Below are positions 9,050 to 18,238 of a DNA stretch of 64,000 bases, in pieces. The position numbers were made by a program, and so were the translations under genes. Numbering within the stretch: position 1 is the first letter of the stretch; every line of letters begins with the position of its first letter. A model generated the notes under the pieces. The model was not told the DNA's origin. It saw only the letters and a list, made by a program, of their open reading frames with translations, and ran no database searches. Origin of the DNA: Microbispora rosea subsp. aerata (lineage in GTDB: Bacteria > Actinomycetota > Actinomycetes > Streptosporangiales > Streptosporangiaceae); assembly GCF_014647835.1 (NCBI RefSeq), contig NZ_BMPY01000001.1, positions 1 to 64,000 of the forward strand. The letters run 5' to 3'.

Positions 9050-10021
9050 GTGCATTCAGCCCGAGACCTGTTGATCGCCTTGGCCCGGAGATACTCGTTC
9101 GGCGACGTCGGCGCGCTCGCGCCGGCCGTGCTCGGTGAGGGCGGCCGCGCGGCGCTGGTGGCGTCGGTCTGCGAGTTCGGCCAGCGGCTGCTCACCATGG
9201 ACGCCGAGGACTTCCACACCGAGATCGACGCCCAGACGGTGCCCGCCGACCTGCGCAGGCGCGCCCGGGCCTGTCATATGCCGCAGACGCCGAGGGAGCA
9301 GCCGCGCGGCGCGCTCGACTCGCTGCGGCCGGCGTACGCGCTGCTCCTCGAGGTCATCGAGGCCCGCTGGCAGCGGCGGGAGCTGAGCGCGATGATCGCG
9401 GCCGTGCACATCTGCAGCGAATATCTCCCGCTGCTGGCCTTCGAGCCCGTGCTGGGCCACGCGGGCGACCCGGCCCGCTGGCCCGAGGGGCTGCGCGCCC
9501 CCGGCAGCCGTTTCGGCGCCATGCCCGACAGGCACTGCGACCACACGCGGGCGGAGCGGTCGGCGGCCGAACGGACCCTGCGGGTGGCCGTGGAGCCTCC
9601 GTCGGGCTGGCGGGCCTACTTCGACCGGCAGCACAGCCAGGTCGCGGGGGCGCTCGCCACCTGCGCCGGCCGGTGCCGCACCCCCTGCTCCGCCCTCGCC
9701 TGGGTGCCGGACCTCGACGACCTGGCCGCCCGCTCCCGGATCGCGCTGGCGTTCGCCGAGACCCCGCTCGTACGGCTGCGCCACGCCGCCCCGGTGGGCC
9801 ACGGCTTCGGCGTGCCGTCGCCGGAGGAGGTGCTGGAGGCGTGGGAGCGCAGCCGCGCCGCGCTGGCCAAGCACGAGGCGGCCGCCGGGGTCACCGTGGA
9901 CGACGACTTCCCGCTGCCGGGCCTGCCCGCGTTGTTTTCCGCCGTGGCGACGGCGCCGGTGCGGCCGGCCAGGCTGCTCGCCGACGTCGCCGCCCACGTC
10001 GTGGAACTGCTCGCCGAGTGA
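9050..10021 (+). CDS. Unknown cytoplasmic protein with Cys/His cluster (323 aa)
   Basis: I do not recognise this 323-residue protein. It is mostly helical, with no signal peptide or membrane segment. It has notable potential metal-binding residues: a RHCDH motif (161-165) and a regularly spaced C205-x3-C209-x3-C213 motif, plus CHMPQ near residue 75. Such spacing could hold zinc or an iron-sulfur cluster, but no known fold is evident. GTG is the start, with AGGGTC upstream. It is convergent with the amidase gene; the two stops are only 3 bp apart. Codon use matches the neighbours, so it is a real gene. Confidence 0.75.
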   Translation: MHSARDLLIALARRYSFGDVGALAPAVLGEGGRAALVASVCEFGQRLLTMDAEDFHTEIDAQTVPADLRRRARACHMPQTPREQPRGALDSLRPAYALLLEVIEARWQRRELSAMIAAVHICSEYLPLLAFEPVLGHAGDPARWPEGLRAPGSRFGAMPDRHCDHTRAERSAAERTLRVAVEPPSGWRAYFDRQHSQVAGALATCAGRCRTPCSALAWVPDLDDLAARSRIALAFAETPLVRLRHAAPVGHGFGVPSPEEVLEAWERSRAALAKHEAAAGVTVDDDFPLPGLPALFSAVATAPVRPARLLADVAAHVVELLAE

Positions 10022-10024
10022 ACG

Positions 10025-11452
10025 TCACCACATCGGCGGCCTGCGGTCGCCCCAGAAACCGCCGACCGACGCCTCGACCTGGGACGACAGCGAGATGAGC
10101 GTCCCCTCGTCGCCGTACTTGCCCGCCAGCATGACGCCGATCGGCAGGCCCTCGGGCGTCCAGTGGAGCGGGAGGTTCACCGCGGGCTGGCCGCTCACGT
10201 TGTAGAGGGCCGTGAAGGGCGCGAACCGCTTCATGCGTTCGAACGTCTCCTCGGGCGAGTCGACGTCCTCGAACCAGCCCACCGGCACCGGCGGCAGCGC
10301 GACGGTCGGCGACAGCACCGCGTCGTAGGCGCCGGTCACCTGCAGCGCGGACCGGGTGGCGAGCTGGAGCGTCGCCTGCGCCTGGAGGAACTCGGGGGCC
10401 GAGAGGGCGCGGCCGCGCTCGCGCAGCCAGACGGTGAGCGGGCGCAGCTTCGGCTCGCGCTCCTCCGGCACGGGGTGCATGCAGGAGAAGGCGAACCACA
10501 GCTTGACGAACTCCGGCACCGTGTCCGAGCCGAACGGCGGGGCGATCTCCTCCACCTCGTGGCCGAGCGACTCCAGCAGCGCCGAGGCCTTCTCGTACGC
10601 CGCGAGCACCTCGGGGTGGACCTCCGCGCCGGGAACGGAGGGCATGGCGAACCTGGCGATCCGCAGGCGGCCGGGTTCCCGCCCGACGTACGCCGAGAAG
10701 GACCCGAGCTCGGGCGGCGGCGCCACGTACAGGTCACCGGGGTTGTGGTGGGCCATCGCGTCGAGCAGCGCCGCCGCGTCCGCCACGTTCCGCGTGATCG
10801 GCCCCGTGGTGGACAGACCGGCCAGGTCCGGGACGATGGGGGCGTACGAGACCCGGCCGCGGCTGGGCTTGATCCCGAACAGGCCGCAGACGGAGGACGG
10901 GATGCGGATCGAGCCCGCGCCGTCGCTGGCGTGCGCGGCCGGCGCGAGACCGGCCGCGACCGCCGCTCCCGCTCCCCCGCTCGACCCGCCGGCGGACCGC
11001 GTGGTGTCCCACGGCGTGCGGGCGGGCTCGTGCAGGTAGGTCTCGGTGTAGCAGGGCAGGCCGAACTCCGGGGTGGTGGTCTTGCCCAGCATGATCGTGC
11101 CGGCGTCCCGCAGCCGCTCGACCACGCTGTCGTCCACGGGCGCGACGAACCCCTCGTAGGCCGCCGAGCCGAAGTAGGCCGGCACGTCCTTGACGAGGCT
11201 GAGGTCCTTGATCGGGACCGGCACCCCCAGCAGCGGGGGCAGGTCGCCTGTGTCGCCCGCGGCGATCCGGGCCTCCTGCTCGCGGGCCTGGTCGAGGGCC
11301 CGCTCCGCGGTCACCGTGACGAACGCCCCCACGCCGGAGTCGAGCCGTTCGATGCGTTCCAGGTAATGCCGGGTGATTTCGACCGGGGAAAGTTCGCCCG
11401 TACGTACAGCCGCCGCCTGCTCCAGGGCGGTAAGATCGTGAATATGCGCCAC
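10025..11452 (-). CDS. Amidase-signature family amidase
   Basis: The 475-residue protein belongs to the amidase signature family (Lys-Ser-Ser triad hydrolases acting on carboxylic amides). It shows the Lys segment VPVPIKD, the glycine/serine-rich core GGSSGGAG, and GSIRIPSS carrying the nucleophile Ser. An AMS-type C-terminus (GQPAVNLPLHW, LPIGVMLAG) follows. GatA is unlikely because no gatB or gatC adjoins. GTG at 11452 gives the usual family N-terminus (AHIHDLTALEQAAAV). The frame stays open 21 codons further upstream, and no start has an ideal ribosome site. It diverges from the NERD gene. The substrate is unknown. Confidence 0.87.
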   Translation of the reverse strand: MAHIHDLTALEQAAAVRTGELSPVEITRHYLERIERLDSGVGAFVTVTAERALDQAREQEARIAAGDTGDLPPLLGVPVPIKDLSLVKDVPAYFGSAAYEGFVAPVDDSVVERLRDAGTIMLGKTTTPEFGLPCYTETYLHEPARTPWDTTRSAGGSSGGAGAAVAAGLAPAAHASDGAGSIRIPSSVCGLFGIKPSRGRVSYAPIVPDLAGLSTTGPITRNVADAAALLDAMAHHNPGDLYVAPPPELGSFSAYVGREPGRLRIARFAMPSVPGAEVHPEVLAAYEKASALLESLGHEVEEIAPPFGSDTVPEFVKLWFAFSCMHPVPEEREPKLRPLTVWLRERGRALSAPEFLQAQATLQLATRSALQVTGAYDAVLSPTVALPPVPVGWFEDVDSPEETFERMKRFAPFTALYNVSGQPAVNLPLHWTPEGLPIGVMLAGKYGDEGTLISLSSQVEASVGGFWGDRRPPMW

Positions 11453-11587
11453 GCTACCGAACGGTAAGCCTCCGCGCGGCGGATATCTAGAGAAGATACC
11501 CGCACCTGCGCGCAATGAATCGGCTCAAGCAAGCCACAAAAGTATGAACCATCCAACACTAGGCAAGCCGCTGACAGCTCAACTACC

Positions 11588-12427
11588 GTGAGTGATGTGG
11601 ATACCGGTCTAGCGCCAGAAGACGGTCACGATACGTCACCCATCTGGGTCGGTGACCAACCGACGGAGCAGGCGGAACGCCCCTCGGCGCCGCTTGAACC
11701 GCCGGCGACCCCCACCTACGCTCCGGTCACGCGCACGACGCTCGGCAGCCTGTGGCAGGACACGCGATACCGCCACCTGCGCCGCCGGGCCGTGATCGCC
11801 GCCGTGGCGGGCGTGGTGTTCGGCGTGCTCTTCGCGAGCTGGCGGCTCGGGCTCACCGCGGCGATCCTCGCGTGCGTCGCCGACGCGGTCTACCGGGCGA
11901 GGACGGTCTCCTCCATCCCCGCGTGGCGGCGCGCCTCCGCCGCGGAGCGGCAGACGGAAGCCCAGCTCAAGAAGCTGGAGCGGAGCGGATACAGGACCCT
12001 GCACGCCCGGGCCATCCCCGGCAGCGAGGCGCAGATCGACCACCTCGTGGTCGGGCCCACCGGCGTGTACGCCGTGGACTCGGAGAAGTGGGACAAGCGG
12101 CTGCCCGTACGGGTCCAGTCGCACCGCAAGCTCTTCCACGGCCCGTTCAACCAGAAACCGAGGCTCGACGAGGCCCGGTGGGAGGCGGCGCAGGCCAGCG
12201 ACCTGATCAGCAAGGCGCTCGGCCGGGAGATCACCGTGGTGCCGTCCCTGGCCATCTACGGACCGCCCATCCCCTGGCGCATCCTCAACATCCGCGACGT
12301 GGACGTCTTCTCCGGCGGGCTGGTCCGCAAGTGGATCACCAAGCGGGAGAGGTCGCTCACCACGGCCGAGATCGACGCGATCTACCAGGCCGCCGAGCGC
12401 GTGCTGCCCGCGCGCTACCCCGAGTAG
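11588..12427 (+). CDS. Membrane-anchored NERD-domain protein
   Basis: The 279-residue protein has a disordered, Pro-rich N-terminus and two adjacent membrane helices (about 68-84 and 88-103). A cytoplasmic NERD (nuclease-related) domain follows, with the hallmark EAQIDHLVVGPTGVYAVD (147-164). In the PD-(D/E)xK-like core the usual acidic-x-Lys reads D164-S-E-K, so the catalytic Lys appears shifted or lost. It may bind nucleic acid without cleaving it. The GTG start gives MSDVDTG. It is a single gene between the amidase and ilvD genes. The domain call is firm, the function open. Confidence 0.78.
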   Translation: MSDVDTGLAPEDGHDTSPIWVGDQPTEQAERPSAPLEPPATPTYAPVTRTTLGSLWQDTRYRHLRRRAVIAAVAGVVFGVLFASWRLGLTAAILACVADAVYRARTVSSIPAWRRASAAERQTEAQLKKLERSGYRTLHARAIPGSEAQIDHLVVGPTGVYAVDSEKWDKRLPVRVQSHRKLFHGPFNQKPRLDEARWEAAQASDLISKALGREITVVPSLAIYGPPIPWRILNIRDVDVFSGGLVRKWITKRERSLTTAEIDAIYQAAERVLPARYPE

Positions 12428-12527
12428 GCCACCGGGGCGTCGTCCCGACACGTGGACGGCGGGTCTCGGCAGCCGGGCAATGGTCGTACCATTTGAGGAC
12501 TCGTAGTCTCCGGATGGGAGTCCATCG

Positions 12528-14366
12528 ATGCCCGCTCTGAGGTCCCGCACTGTCACTCACGGCAGGAACATGGCAGGCGCCCGCGCGCTGCTCAGGGCCA
12601 CGGGAGTAGCGGGCAGCGACCTCGGCAAGCCGATCGTCGCGATCGCCAACAGCTTCACCCAGTTCGTGCCCGGCCACGTGCACCTGCGCGAGGTCGCCGA
12701 GGTGGTGGCCGACGCGGTCCGCGAGGCGGGGGCCGTCCCGCGCGAGTTCAACACGATCGCCGTGGACGACGGCATCGCGATGGGCCACGGCGGCATGCTC
12801 TACTCGCTGCCGTCCCGTGAGCTGATCGCCGACGCCGTCGAGTACATGGTCAACGCCCACTGCGCCGACGCGCTGGTCTGCGTGTCCAACTGCGACAAGA
12901 TCACGCCCGGGATGCTGCTCGCCGCCTTCCGGCTCAACATTCCCACGATCTTCGTCTCCGGCGGCCCGATGGAGGCCGGCAAGATCCCGGGCCGCAAGCT
13001 CGACCTGATCGACCCGATGATCGCCTCCGCCGACGCGAACGTGTCGGACGCCGATCTGCTGGCGATGGAGGAAAGCGCCTGCCCGACCTGCGGGTCCTGC
13101 AGCGGCATGTTCACCGCCAACTCGATGAACTGCCTCACCGAGGCGATCGGCCTGGCCCTGCCCGGCAACGGCACCACGCTGGCGACCCACAAGGCCCGCA
13201 AGGCCCTGTTCCAGAACGCCGGACGGAAGATCGTCGACCTCGCCCTGCGCTACTACGAGGAGGACGACGAGTCGGTCCTGCCGCGGAGCATCGCCACCCG
13301 CGAGGCGTTCGAGAACGCGATGGCGCTCGACGTCGCCATGGGCGGCTCGACCAACACGATCCTCCACATCCTGGCCGCCGCGCGCGAGGCCGGCGTCGAC
13401 TTCGGGCTCAAGGAGATCAACGAGCTGTCGCTGCGGGTGCCGTGCCTGTGCAAGGTCGCCCCCGCGACCATGAAGTATCACGTCGAGGACGTGCACCGGG
13501 CGGGCGGCATCCCCGGCATCCTGGGCGAGCTGGACCGGGCCGGCCTGCTCCACCGCGACCTGCCGACCGTTCACTCCGCCTCCATCGCGGAGTATCTCGC
13601 CAAGTGGGACCCGAAGTCCCCCGAGGTCACCGACGAGGCGCTGGAGCTGTGGCACGCCGCCCCCGGCAACGTGCGCACGGTGCAGGCGTACTCGCAGGAC
13701 GCCCGCTGGGAGTCGCTCGACCTCGACCGCGCCGAAGGCTGCATCCGCGACATCGACCACGCGTACACCAAGGACGGCGGCCTCGCCGTGCTGTACGGGA
13801 ACATCGCCCAGGACGGCTGCGTGGTCAAGACCGCCGGCGTGGACGAGTCGATCTGGCGCTTCTCCGGTCCCGCGGTCGTGTTCGAGTCGCAGGAGGAGGC
13901 CTGCGAGGGCATCCTCGGCGGCAAGATCAAGGCCGGTGACGTGGTCGTCATCCGGTACGAGGGCCCCAAGGGCGGCCCGGGCATGCAGGAGATGCTCTAT
14001 CCGACGAGCTTCCTCAAGGGCAAGGGCCTGGGCAAGGCGTGCGCGCTGATCACCGACGGCCGCTTCTCCGGCGGCACGTCGGGGCTGTCCATCGGCCACG
14101 CCTCTCCCGAGGCCGCCGAAGGCGGCGCGATGGCCCTGATCGAGGACGGCGACATCATCGAGATCGACATCCCGGGCCGCTCGATCGAGCTGAAGGTGGC
14201 CGAGGACGTGCTGGCCGCCCGCCGGGAGCGGCTGCTGGCCGAGCTCGGCGGTTACCGGCCGCGCAACCGGCAGCGGCCCGTCTCGGCCGCCCTGCAGGCG
14301 TACGCCGCGCTGACCACCTCGGCCTCGACCGGCGCGTCCCGCGACCTGTCCCAGCTGTCCCGCTGA
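12528..14366 (+). CDS. ilvD: Dihydroxy-acid dehydratase
   Basis: IlvD converts 2,3-dihydroxy-isovalerate and its methyl homologue to the 2-keto acids of valine, leucine and isoleucine synthesis. The 612-residue protein is of the E. coli type ([12 protein letters not shown]). It has the cluster-ligand segments SNCDK (Cys122) and [11 protein letters not shown] (Cys185, Cys188, Cys191), metal-binding [12 protein letters not shown], and the C-terminal [15 protein letters not shown]. This form carries a [4Fe-4S] cluster. GGGAG lies 7 nt before the ATG. No other ilv gene is nearby. A perfect palindrome follows at 14374-14405. Confidence 0.97.
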   Translation: MPALRSRTVTHGRNMAGARALLRATGVAGSDLGKPIVAIANSFTQFVPGHVHLREVAEVVADAVREAGAVPREFNTIAVDDGIAMGHGGMLYSLPSRELIADAVEYMVNAHCADALVCVSNCDKITPGMLLAAFRLNIPTIFVSGGPMEAGKIPGRKLDLIDPMIASADANVSDADLLAMEESACPTCGSCSGMFTANSMNCLTEAIGLALPGNGTTLATHKARKALFQNAGRKIVDLALRYYEEDDESVLPRSIATREAFENAMALDVAMGGSTNTILHILAAAREAGVDFGLKEINELSLRVPCLCKVAPATMKYHVEDVHRAGGIPGILGELDRAGLLHRDLPTVHSASIAEYLAKWDPKSPEVTDEALELWHAAPGNVRTVQAYSQDARWESLDLDRAEGCIRDIDHAYTKDGGLAVLYGNIAQDGCVVKTAGVDESIWRFSGPAVVFESQEEACEGILGGKIKAGDVVVIRYEGPKGGPGMQEMLYPTSFLKGKGLGKACALITDGRFSGGTSGLSIGHASPEAAEGGAMALIEDGDIIEIDIPGRSIELKVAEDVLAARRERLLAELGGYRPRNRQRPVSAALQAYAALTTSASTGASRDLSQLSR

Positions 14367-14373
14367 GCCGTAC

Positions 14374-14405
14374 GCGGGGCCGCCCTCCGCGGAGGGCGGC
14401 CCCGC
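14374..14405. terminator. Perfect 32-bp palindrome between convergent genes
   Basis: The sequence reads identically on both strands (16 + 16 bp, from GCGGGGCC to GGCCCCGC). It lies 7 bp after the ilvD stop and 12 bp beyond the stop of the leftward secreted-protein gene. It probably terminates both transcripts. Confidence 0.8.
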
Positions 14406-14417
14406 GGTTCACCTCGG

Positions 14418-14900
14418 TCAGCTGTAGGAAACCGACAGCACGCTGCAGTTCGTCACCCAGGGACCGGGAGAGACCGGGGCCGTCGTGCAGCCCCAGGTGG
14501 CGGTCACGGTGGTCGTGCCCGCGGGGATGCTGACGCCGCCGGCCGAACCGGTGAGGTCGTACGTGTGGCCCTCGCTGCACTTGGCGGAGACGCTGACGGT
14601 CGTCGTCCCGCTGGGCAGCGTCCGCGTGAACTGCCACGCGTGGTTGGCCGGGACCGCGACCATGCTGCTGTAGGGCACGGTCCCCCCTCCGCCGTACGGC
14701 GAGGCGCCGACGGCCGGGGCGATGGGATACCAGTCGCTGGTGTTCCCGAAACTGTTGTAGTTGAGGCAGTCCACCGTGGCGTGCAGCGTGACACCGGCCG
14801 CCATCGCAGGGGTGGGTGTGAGCGCCAGGCTCAGCACGCCGGTCGTGACGAGCGCCGCACCGAGCGCGAGCGCCCTCCGGGCTGAACGTGCTGCGATCAT
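14418..14900 (-). CDS. Small secreted protein of unknown function (160 aa)
   Basis: The N-terminus is a clear Sec signal peptide: Arg-rich start, hydrophobic LALGAALVTTGVLSLAL, and a likely cut after PAMA (about residue 34). The mature part (about 126 residues) is Thr/Ser/Gly-rich and beta-like. It has four Cys (VDCLN, AKCSE, WGCTT, TNCSV) that probably form two disulfides outside the cell. No enzyme motif is visible and I do not recognise the family. AGAAGGG lies 6 nt before ATG 14900, which beats the in-frame start 16 codons upstream. It is monocistronic. Confidence 0.75.
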   Translation of the reverse strand: MIAARSARRALALGAALVTTGVLSLALTPTPAMAAGVTLHATVDCLNYNSFGNTSDWYPIAPAVGASPYGGGGTVPYSSMVAVPANHAWQFTRTLPSGTTTVSVSAKCSEGHTYDLTGSAGGVSIPAGTTTVTATWGCTTAPVSPGPWVTNCSVLSVSYS

Positions 14901-15402
14901 GGGTGTCCCTTCTCCCGCACTTGTCATCAGCCACAGCGAATGCACCATCTCCGCTCGGGAACCGTCAATCAGCGGCGTTTTCGGTGAACCGGAAGGTCGC
15001 AGTCAAGCGGCACGATCCGCCGAAACCCCTAAATATCGCTACAGCCGACCGAATTGCCGAAATTCGATATGCAGCGGCGATCGCGAATGTCTTCGCGCGA
15101 TTCGGCGAAAAGTCTCAAGTGCCGGACTCTCCGCGCTTTCCGGGCGAATCCCGGCGGGTGAAATTTTCAGCAGGCCATCCGGCCGCGGACCCCGCGGCGA
15201 ACCGGCGCGACTCGAATCCCGCGGCCCGTGGCGCCGCCGCCGATATCGCCGGCACGACGAGGCGCGCGCCGGGCTGCGGTTTTCCACGTCGGCGGGTGAA
15301 GCGTCCCGGATAGGAAACGCTGACCGGCAGGACAGGCCAGCCTATCGCTTTTCCCGAGCGGGCGTTCGGAAAAATGTCAGTCCTCGTCGCTATTGTCGAG
15401 GT
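14901..15402. other. 502-bp intergenic region, lower GC than flanks
   Basis: This divergent gap lies between the secreted-protein gene and the WYL gene. It is noticeably AT-richer near 14960-15130 and 15340-15400, and should hold both promoters. The open frames through it have poor codon use and no ribosome site. I see no RNA gene; a T-loop-like GACTCGAATCCC at about 15207 has no matching tRNA arms. Confidence 0.5.
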
Positions 15403-15948
15403 ATGGCCAACGTCATTCGGCACTCGCTGACCGCCGAGGAACTCGCCGCCCTCGCCCTGTCGCTCGCTCACCTCGGTGCCGGCCCGCAGTCGGTCACCGC
15501 CCGGCGCGGTCTGCGCCACGCCTTCGAGCACCTCGATCTGGACGACGACGTCATCGCCACGACCCTGACCACCCTGACCACCCCGCTGCCCACCGACGTC
15601 GCCCGCCGGGCGCGGGTGGTGGCCAACGCGATCACCACACGCCTGGTGATCCGCATCCAGTATCACGACGCCGCGGGCCGCATGACGGTCCGCGACGTCG
15701 AGCCGGTGACCTGCCTGGTCCACGGCGAGTTCTGGTATCTGGTCGGCTGGTGCCGCATGCGCCGGTCGATCAGGGCGTTCCGGTTCGACCGCATCCTGGC
15801 GGTGGAGCCGACCGACCTACCGGCCCGCCCCCACCTGCCGCAGCGCTACCTGCCGTTCCAGCGGCGCTCCCGGGTCAGGCGCCGGCCCTCCGCCACCAGC
15901 ACCCGGGCGACCCGGCCGGCGCCGGCCGAGACCACTCCCGCGGCCTGA
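15403..15948 (+). CDS. Stand-alone WYL-domain protein
   Basis: The 181-residue protein consists of a short helical N-terminus followed by a WYL domain, a ligand- or nucleic-acid-binding SH3-like module. It carries the eponymous FWYLVGW and the basic FRFDRI segment after it. Unlike typical WYL regulators it has no N-terminal helix-turn-helix. It therefore may act as a ligand-sensing partner, or be a shortened regulator. The C-terminus is Arg/Pro/Thr-rich and disordered. ATG 15403 has a weak GAGGT 2-3 nt upstream. Neighbours give no functional clue. Confidence 0.75.
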   Translation: MANVIRHSLTAEELAALALSLAHLGAGPQSVTARRGLRHAFEHLDLDDDVIATTLTTLTTPLPTDVARRARVVANAITTRLVIRIQYHDAAGRMTVRDVEPVTCLVHGEFWYLVGWCRMRRSIRAFRFDRILAVEPTDLPARPHLPQRYLPFQRRSRVRRRPSATSTRATRPAPAETTPAA

Positions 15949-16054
15949 CCTCGCCCTGACCGCTCCCGCGGCCTGACCCCCTCGTACGCCCGCCCGGACG
16001 CGCCACGGCCGCTGACCCGGCCCAGTGCCGGGCGGGCAGGACGGGAAAAGCAAC

Positions 16055-16089
16055 GGCCCTCGGGGGTGGCCACACCACCCCCGAGGGCC
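16055..16089. terminator. Perfect 15-bp stem, 5-base loop
   Basis: GGCCCTCGGGGGTGG (16055-16069) pairs exactly with 16075-16089 around CCACA. It lies between the WYL gene and the leftward fmdB-like gene, at the edge of the repeat array that follows. It probably terminates the WYL transcript. Confidence 0.8.
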
Positions 16090-16305
16090 GCGGTAGCGCA
16101 CGTTCGCGCCCGATGGCCGCGGTCGCACCCCCAGGGGCGCGCCATGCCCGAGGACTTCGGCAGCGCGCGCCATGCCCGAAGGCCGTGACGGCGCATGCCA
16201 CGGCCCAGGGCCCCAGCAGCACACACTCGCGCCCGGGGGGGCACGGTGGCGCATGCCACCCCCTACGGGCTGCGGTGGCGCGTGTTCACGCCCGATGGGG
16301 CGACC
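16080..16305. repeat. Degenerate tandem array, unit about 28-30 bp, 7-8 copies
   Basis: Units begin with CCCGA or a variant and carry GGCCGCGG, then GGCGC, then CATGCCA/CACG. Copies start near 16080, 16109, 16147, 16175, 16204, 16232, 16261 and 16290. The 9-mer CATGCCCGA occurs at 16143 and 16171 and again in the 34.1-kb array. The units are contiguous with no unique spacers, so this is a decayed minisatellite in a convergent gap, not CRISPR. Confidence 0.65.
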
Positions 16306-16318
16306 CGCCGACGGCCGA

Positions 16319-16543
16319 TCAGCCGCCGCAGCAGCCACCACCGCAGCAGCCGCCGCCCGCGCCGCCCGACGGACGGGCGGCGGAAGCCCCGGACGCCCTG
16401 CCCGTGACGGCCACGGTGGACAGCAGCTTCACGGTGTCGTCGTGGCCGGAGGGGCACACGGCCCGATCGCCGGCCTCGGCCATGGGACGGTTGAGCTCGA
16501 ACGTCGATCCGCACGCACGGCAACGGTAGTCATAGCGAGGCAT
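16319..16543 (-). CDS. FmdB-type zinc-ribbon protein (74 aa)
   Basis: The protein begins MPRYDYRCRACG with C8-x2-C11, followed by a CPSGH knuckle, the FmdB (putative regulatory protein) zinc-ribbon pattern. It ends in a Gly/Cys-rich tail (GGCCGGGCCGG) that may bind additional metal. Many actinobacterial FmdB-like proteins have a similar tail. ATG 16543 is the start. It lies 55 bp after the GNAT gene on the same strand and is probably the last gene of the HNH-GNAT-fmdB group. The biochemical role of the family is not established. Confidence 0.82.
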   Translation of the reverse strand: MPRYDYRCRACGSTFELNRPMAEAGDRAVCPSGHDDTVKLLSTVAVTGRASGASAARPSGGAGGGCCGGGCCGG

Positions 16544-16598
16544 GCGTCCAGAGTACGACTCCACGGCGCGGCGAGGTGAGGCCCGTGTTCGCGGGCGG

Positions 16599-17423
16599 TC
16601 AGCGGAAGTGGATGGTGGCGTAGTCGGCGATGGGCCGGTAGCCGAGCCGCTGGTAGATGGAGTTCGACGTGGGGTTGCCGAGATCGGTGAACAGCAGCAC
16701 CTCGGCCGCTCCGTCGTCGAGCGCCTTCCTGCTGGCCGCGTGGGTGACGGCGCTGCCGTACCCGCGCCCGCGCAGCTCGGGCGGGGTGTAGACGGGCCCG
16801 ATCCGCGACATGCCGGCGATCGGCGCGGAGACACCGGCGATGGACACGGGCCGGTCGTCGTCCTCCCACACGATCAGTTCCTCGCGGTTGACCCGTGCGG
16901 CGACGACCGGAGTGGGGTCGGCGGTGTGGTCGACGTGTGCCTCGTGCTGGAACTCCCGGAAGAAGCGCACGGCCGTCGACAGGTCGTCCGCGCCCGCGAC
17001 GCGGGGCTTCCCCGGCGCGGAGGGCGCCCGCAGCGGGCCGAGACGGTAGAGCCGCTCGGCCCGGCGGCGGGTCTCCGGCCGCCACCAGGCGCTCGCGAAC
17101 GCCTCGGCGACGGCGACGGGGCCGCCGACCGCGGGCACGTCGTGGTCCAGCTCGATCAGGTCGCGCGCCAGCGGGGGAAGCCCCGCGAGCGGAACGTCGC
17201 CGAGTGCGAGCGGATAGGGCGGGGTCTGGCAGGCCGCTCCCGCGACGGCGTCGCCGTCCTCCAGCCAGGCGAGCAGGGGGTCGGCCGTGAACTGGCCGCT
17301 GCGGATCCCGCGCAGCACGGTCAGCATGATCGTGTTGCGGACGGGATCGCGCAGCAGCCAGGGCTCCGCCGCCGAGGCGTACTCCTCGACGTCGGCGGTG
17401 AACGTCCACTTCATCGACGTCAT
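16599..17423 (-). CDS. GNAT family N-acetyltransferase (274 aa)
   Basis: The C-terminal half holds the acetyl-CoA motif, IGPVYTPPELRGRGYG followed by SAVTHAAS, and the final strand motif NSIYQRLGYRPIADY. Together these define a GNAT acyltransferase. The N-terminal half is a divergent GNAT-like or helper domain. The substrate is unknown. It begins only 4 bp after the HNH gene stop, so the two are almost surely cotranscribed. Confidence 0.85.
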   Translation of the reverse strand: MTSMKWTFTADVEEYASAAEPWLLRDPVRNTIMLTVLRGIRSGQFTADPLLAWLEDGDAVAGAACQTPPYPLALGDVPLAGLPPLARDLIELDHDVPAVGGPVAVAEAFASAWWRPETRRRAERLYRLGPLRAPSAPGKPRVAGADDLSTAVRFFREFQHEAHVDHTADPTPVVAARVNREELIVWEDDDRPVSIAGVSAPIAGMSRIGPVYTPPELRGRGYGSAVTHAASRKALDDGAAEVLLFTDLGNPTSNSIYQRLGYRPIADYATIHFR

Positions 17424-17427
17424 CCGC

Positions 17428-17937
17428 TCAGGCGGCCGTCTCCGACAGGTAGGGGGCCCACTGCGGATCGCCGTCGAGCTGCGCGCCGATGAGCCGCCAG
17501 TGCGCGCCGTGCGGCACCACGGGGGCCACCCGCAGCGCCCACCCCAGCTCCTCCAGCAGCTTGTCCGCCTTGCGGTGGTTGCACGGCATGCACGAGGCGA
17601 CGCAGTTCTCCCAGGTGTGGGGGCCGCCCCGGGATCGCGGGATGACGTGGTCGATGGTCTCGGCTCGCTGGCCGCAGTAGGCGCAGCGGAAGTTGTCCCG
17701 GCGCATCAGCGCGGCCCGGGTGAGCGGGATGCGCGTCCGGTAGGGGATGCGGACGTAGCGTCTGAGCTTGATGACCGACGGGACGTCGAGCGTGCGGGTG
17801 GCCGAGCGCAGCACCGCGCCCCGGCCGTCGCGGTGGACGACGTCCGCCTTCTCCCTCAGCACCAAGACGACGGCCCGGTGCAGGGAGAGCGTGGTCAGCG
17901 GCTCGTATGTGGCATTCAGGAGCAGGACTTGGCGCAT
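17428..17937 (-). CDS. HNH endonuclease family protein
   Basis: The 169-residue protein starts MRQVLLLNATYEPLTT and carries a zinc-type HNH core. This comprises C85-x2-C88, DHVIPRSRGG with D96-H97, W-E-N, C116-x2-C119 and N120-H121. This compact type is widespread in actinobacteria outside restriction systems, and its cellular target is unknown. No methylase or toxin-like partner adjoins. It heads the HNH-GNAT-fmdB group. Confidence 0.9.
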   Translation of the reverse strand: MRQVLLLNATYEPLTTLSLHRAVVLVLREKADVVHRDGRGAVLRSATRTLDVPSVIKLRRYVRIPYRTRIPLTRAALMRRDNFRCAYCGQRAETIDHVIPRSRGGPHTWENCVASCMPCNHRKADKLLEELGWALRVAPVVPHGAHWRLIGAQLDGDPQWAPYLSETAA

Positions 17938-18238
17938 CAGCCGGCCTCCACAGCGGTCGCGGCTGTGCGCCTGGGTTGTGGTCCCGTCTGTTGGGACCCG
18001 GATGCTTCCGTCACAGGGACCTCCGCCGGACGGCCCAGCGGATCGTCACCACGGCACCGCCCTTCACCAGAAGTGTGGCCTCATCGGCGGCCCGTTCGCC
18101 ACCCCATAAAAGGGTCGGTGAGGTGAACGATGGGAACGCCTGCTGCATGTATGCCCAGCAGATCACCCGTTTATTCCCGTCTTGACCGGGTGAGCGTGAT
18201 GTACCGCCGCAGTCGCCCGGCTGATTTAAAGTGCGAGC
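17938..18238. other. 301-bp divergent intergenic region
   Basis: This gap separates the leftward HNH gene from the rightward oligopeptidase gene and must hold both promoters. I see no gene. A TTGACC at 18183 could be part of a -35 element for the oligopeptidase, but no well-spaced -10 is clear. Confidence 0.4.

Noticed and set aside
15195-15235. tRNA-like T-loop GACTCGAATCCC
   Set aside because: No acceptor, D or anticodon arms can be drawn around it.
17428-17937. HNH gene as part of a restriction or toxin system
   Set aside because: No methyltransferase, immunity or antitoxin gene adjoins; the neighbours are GNAT and FmdB genes.
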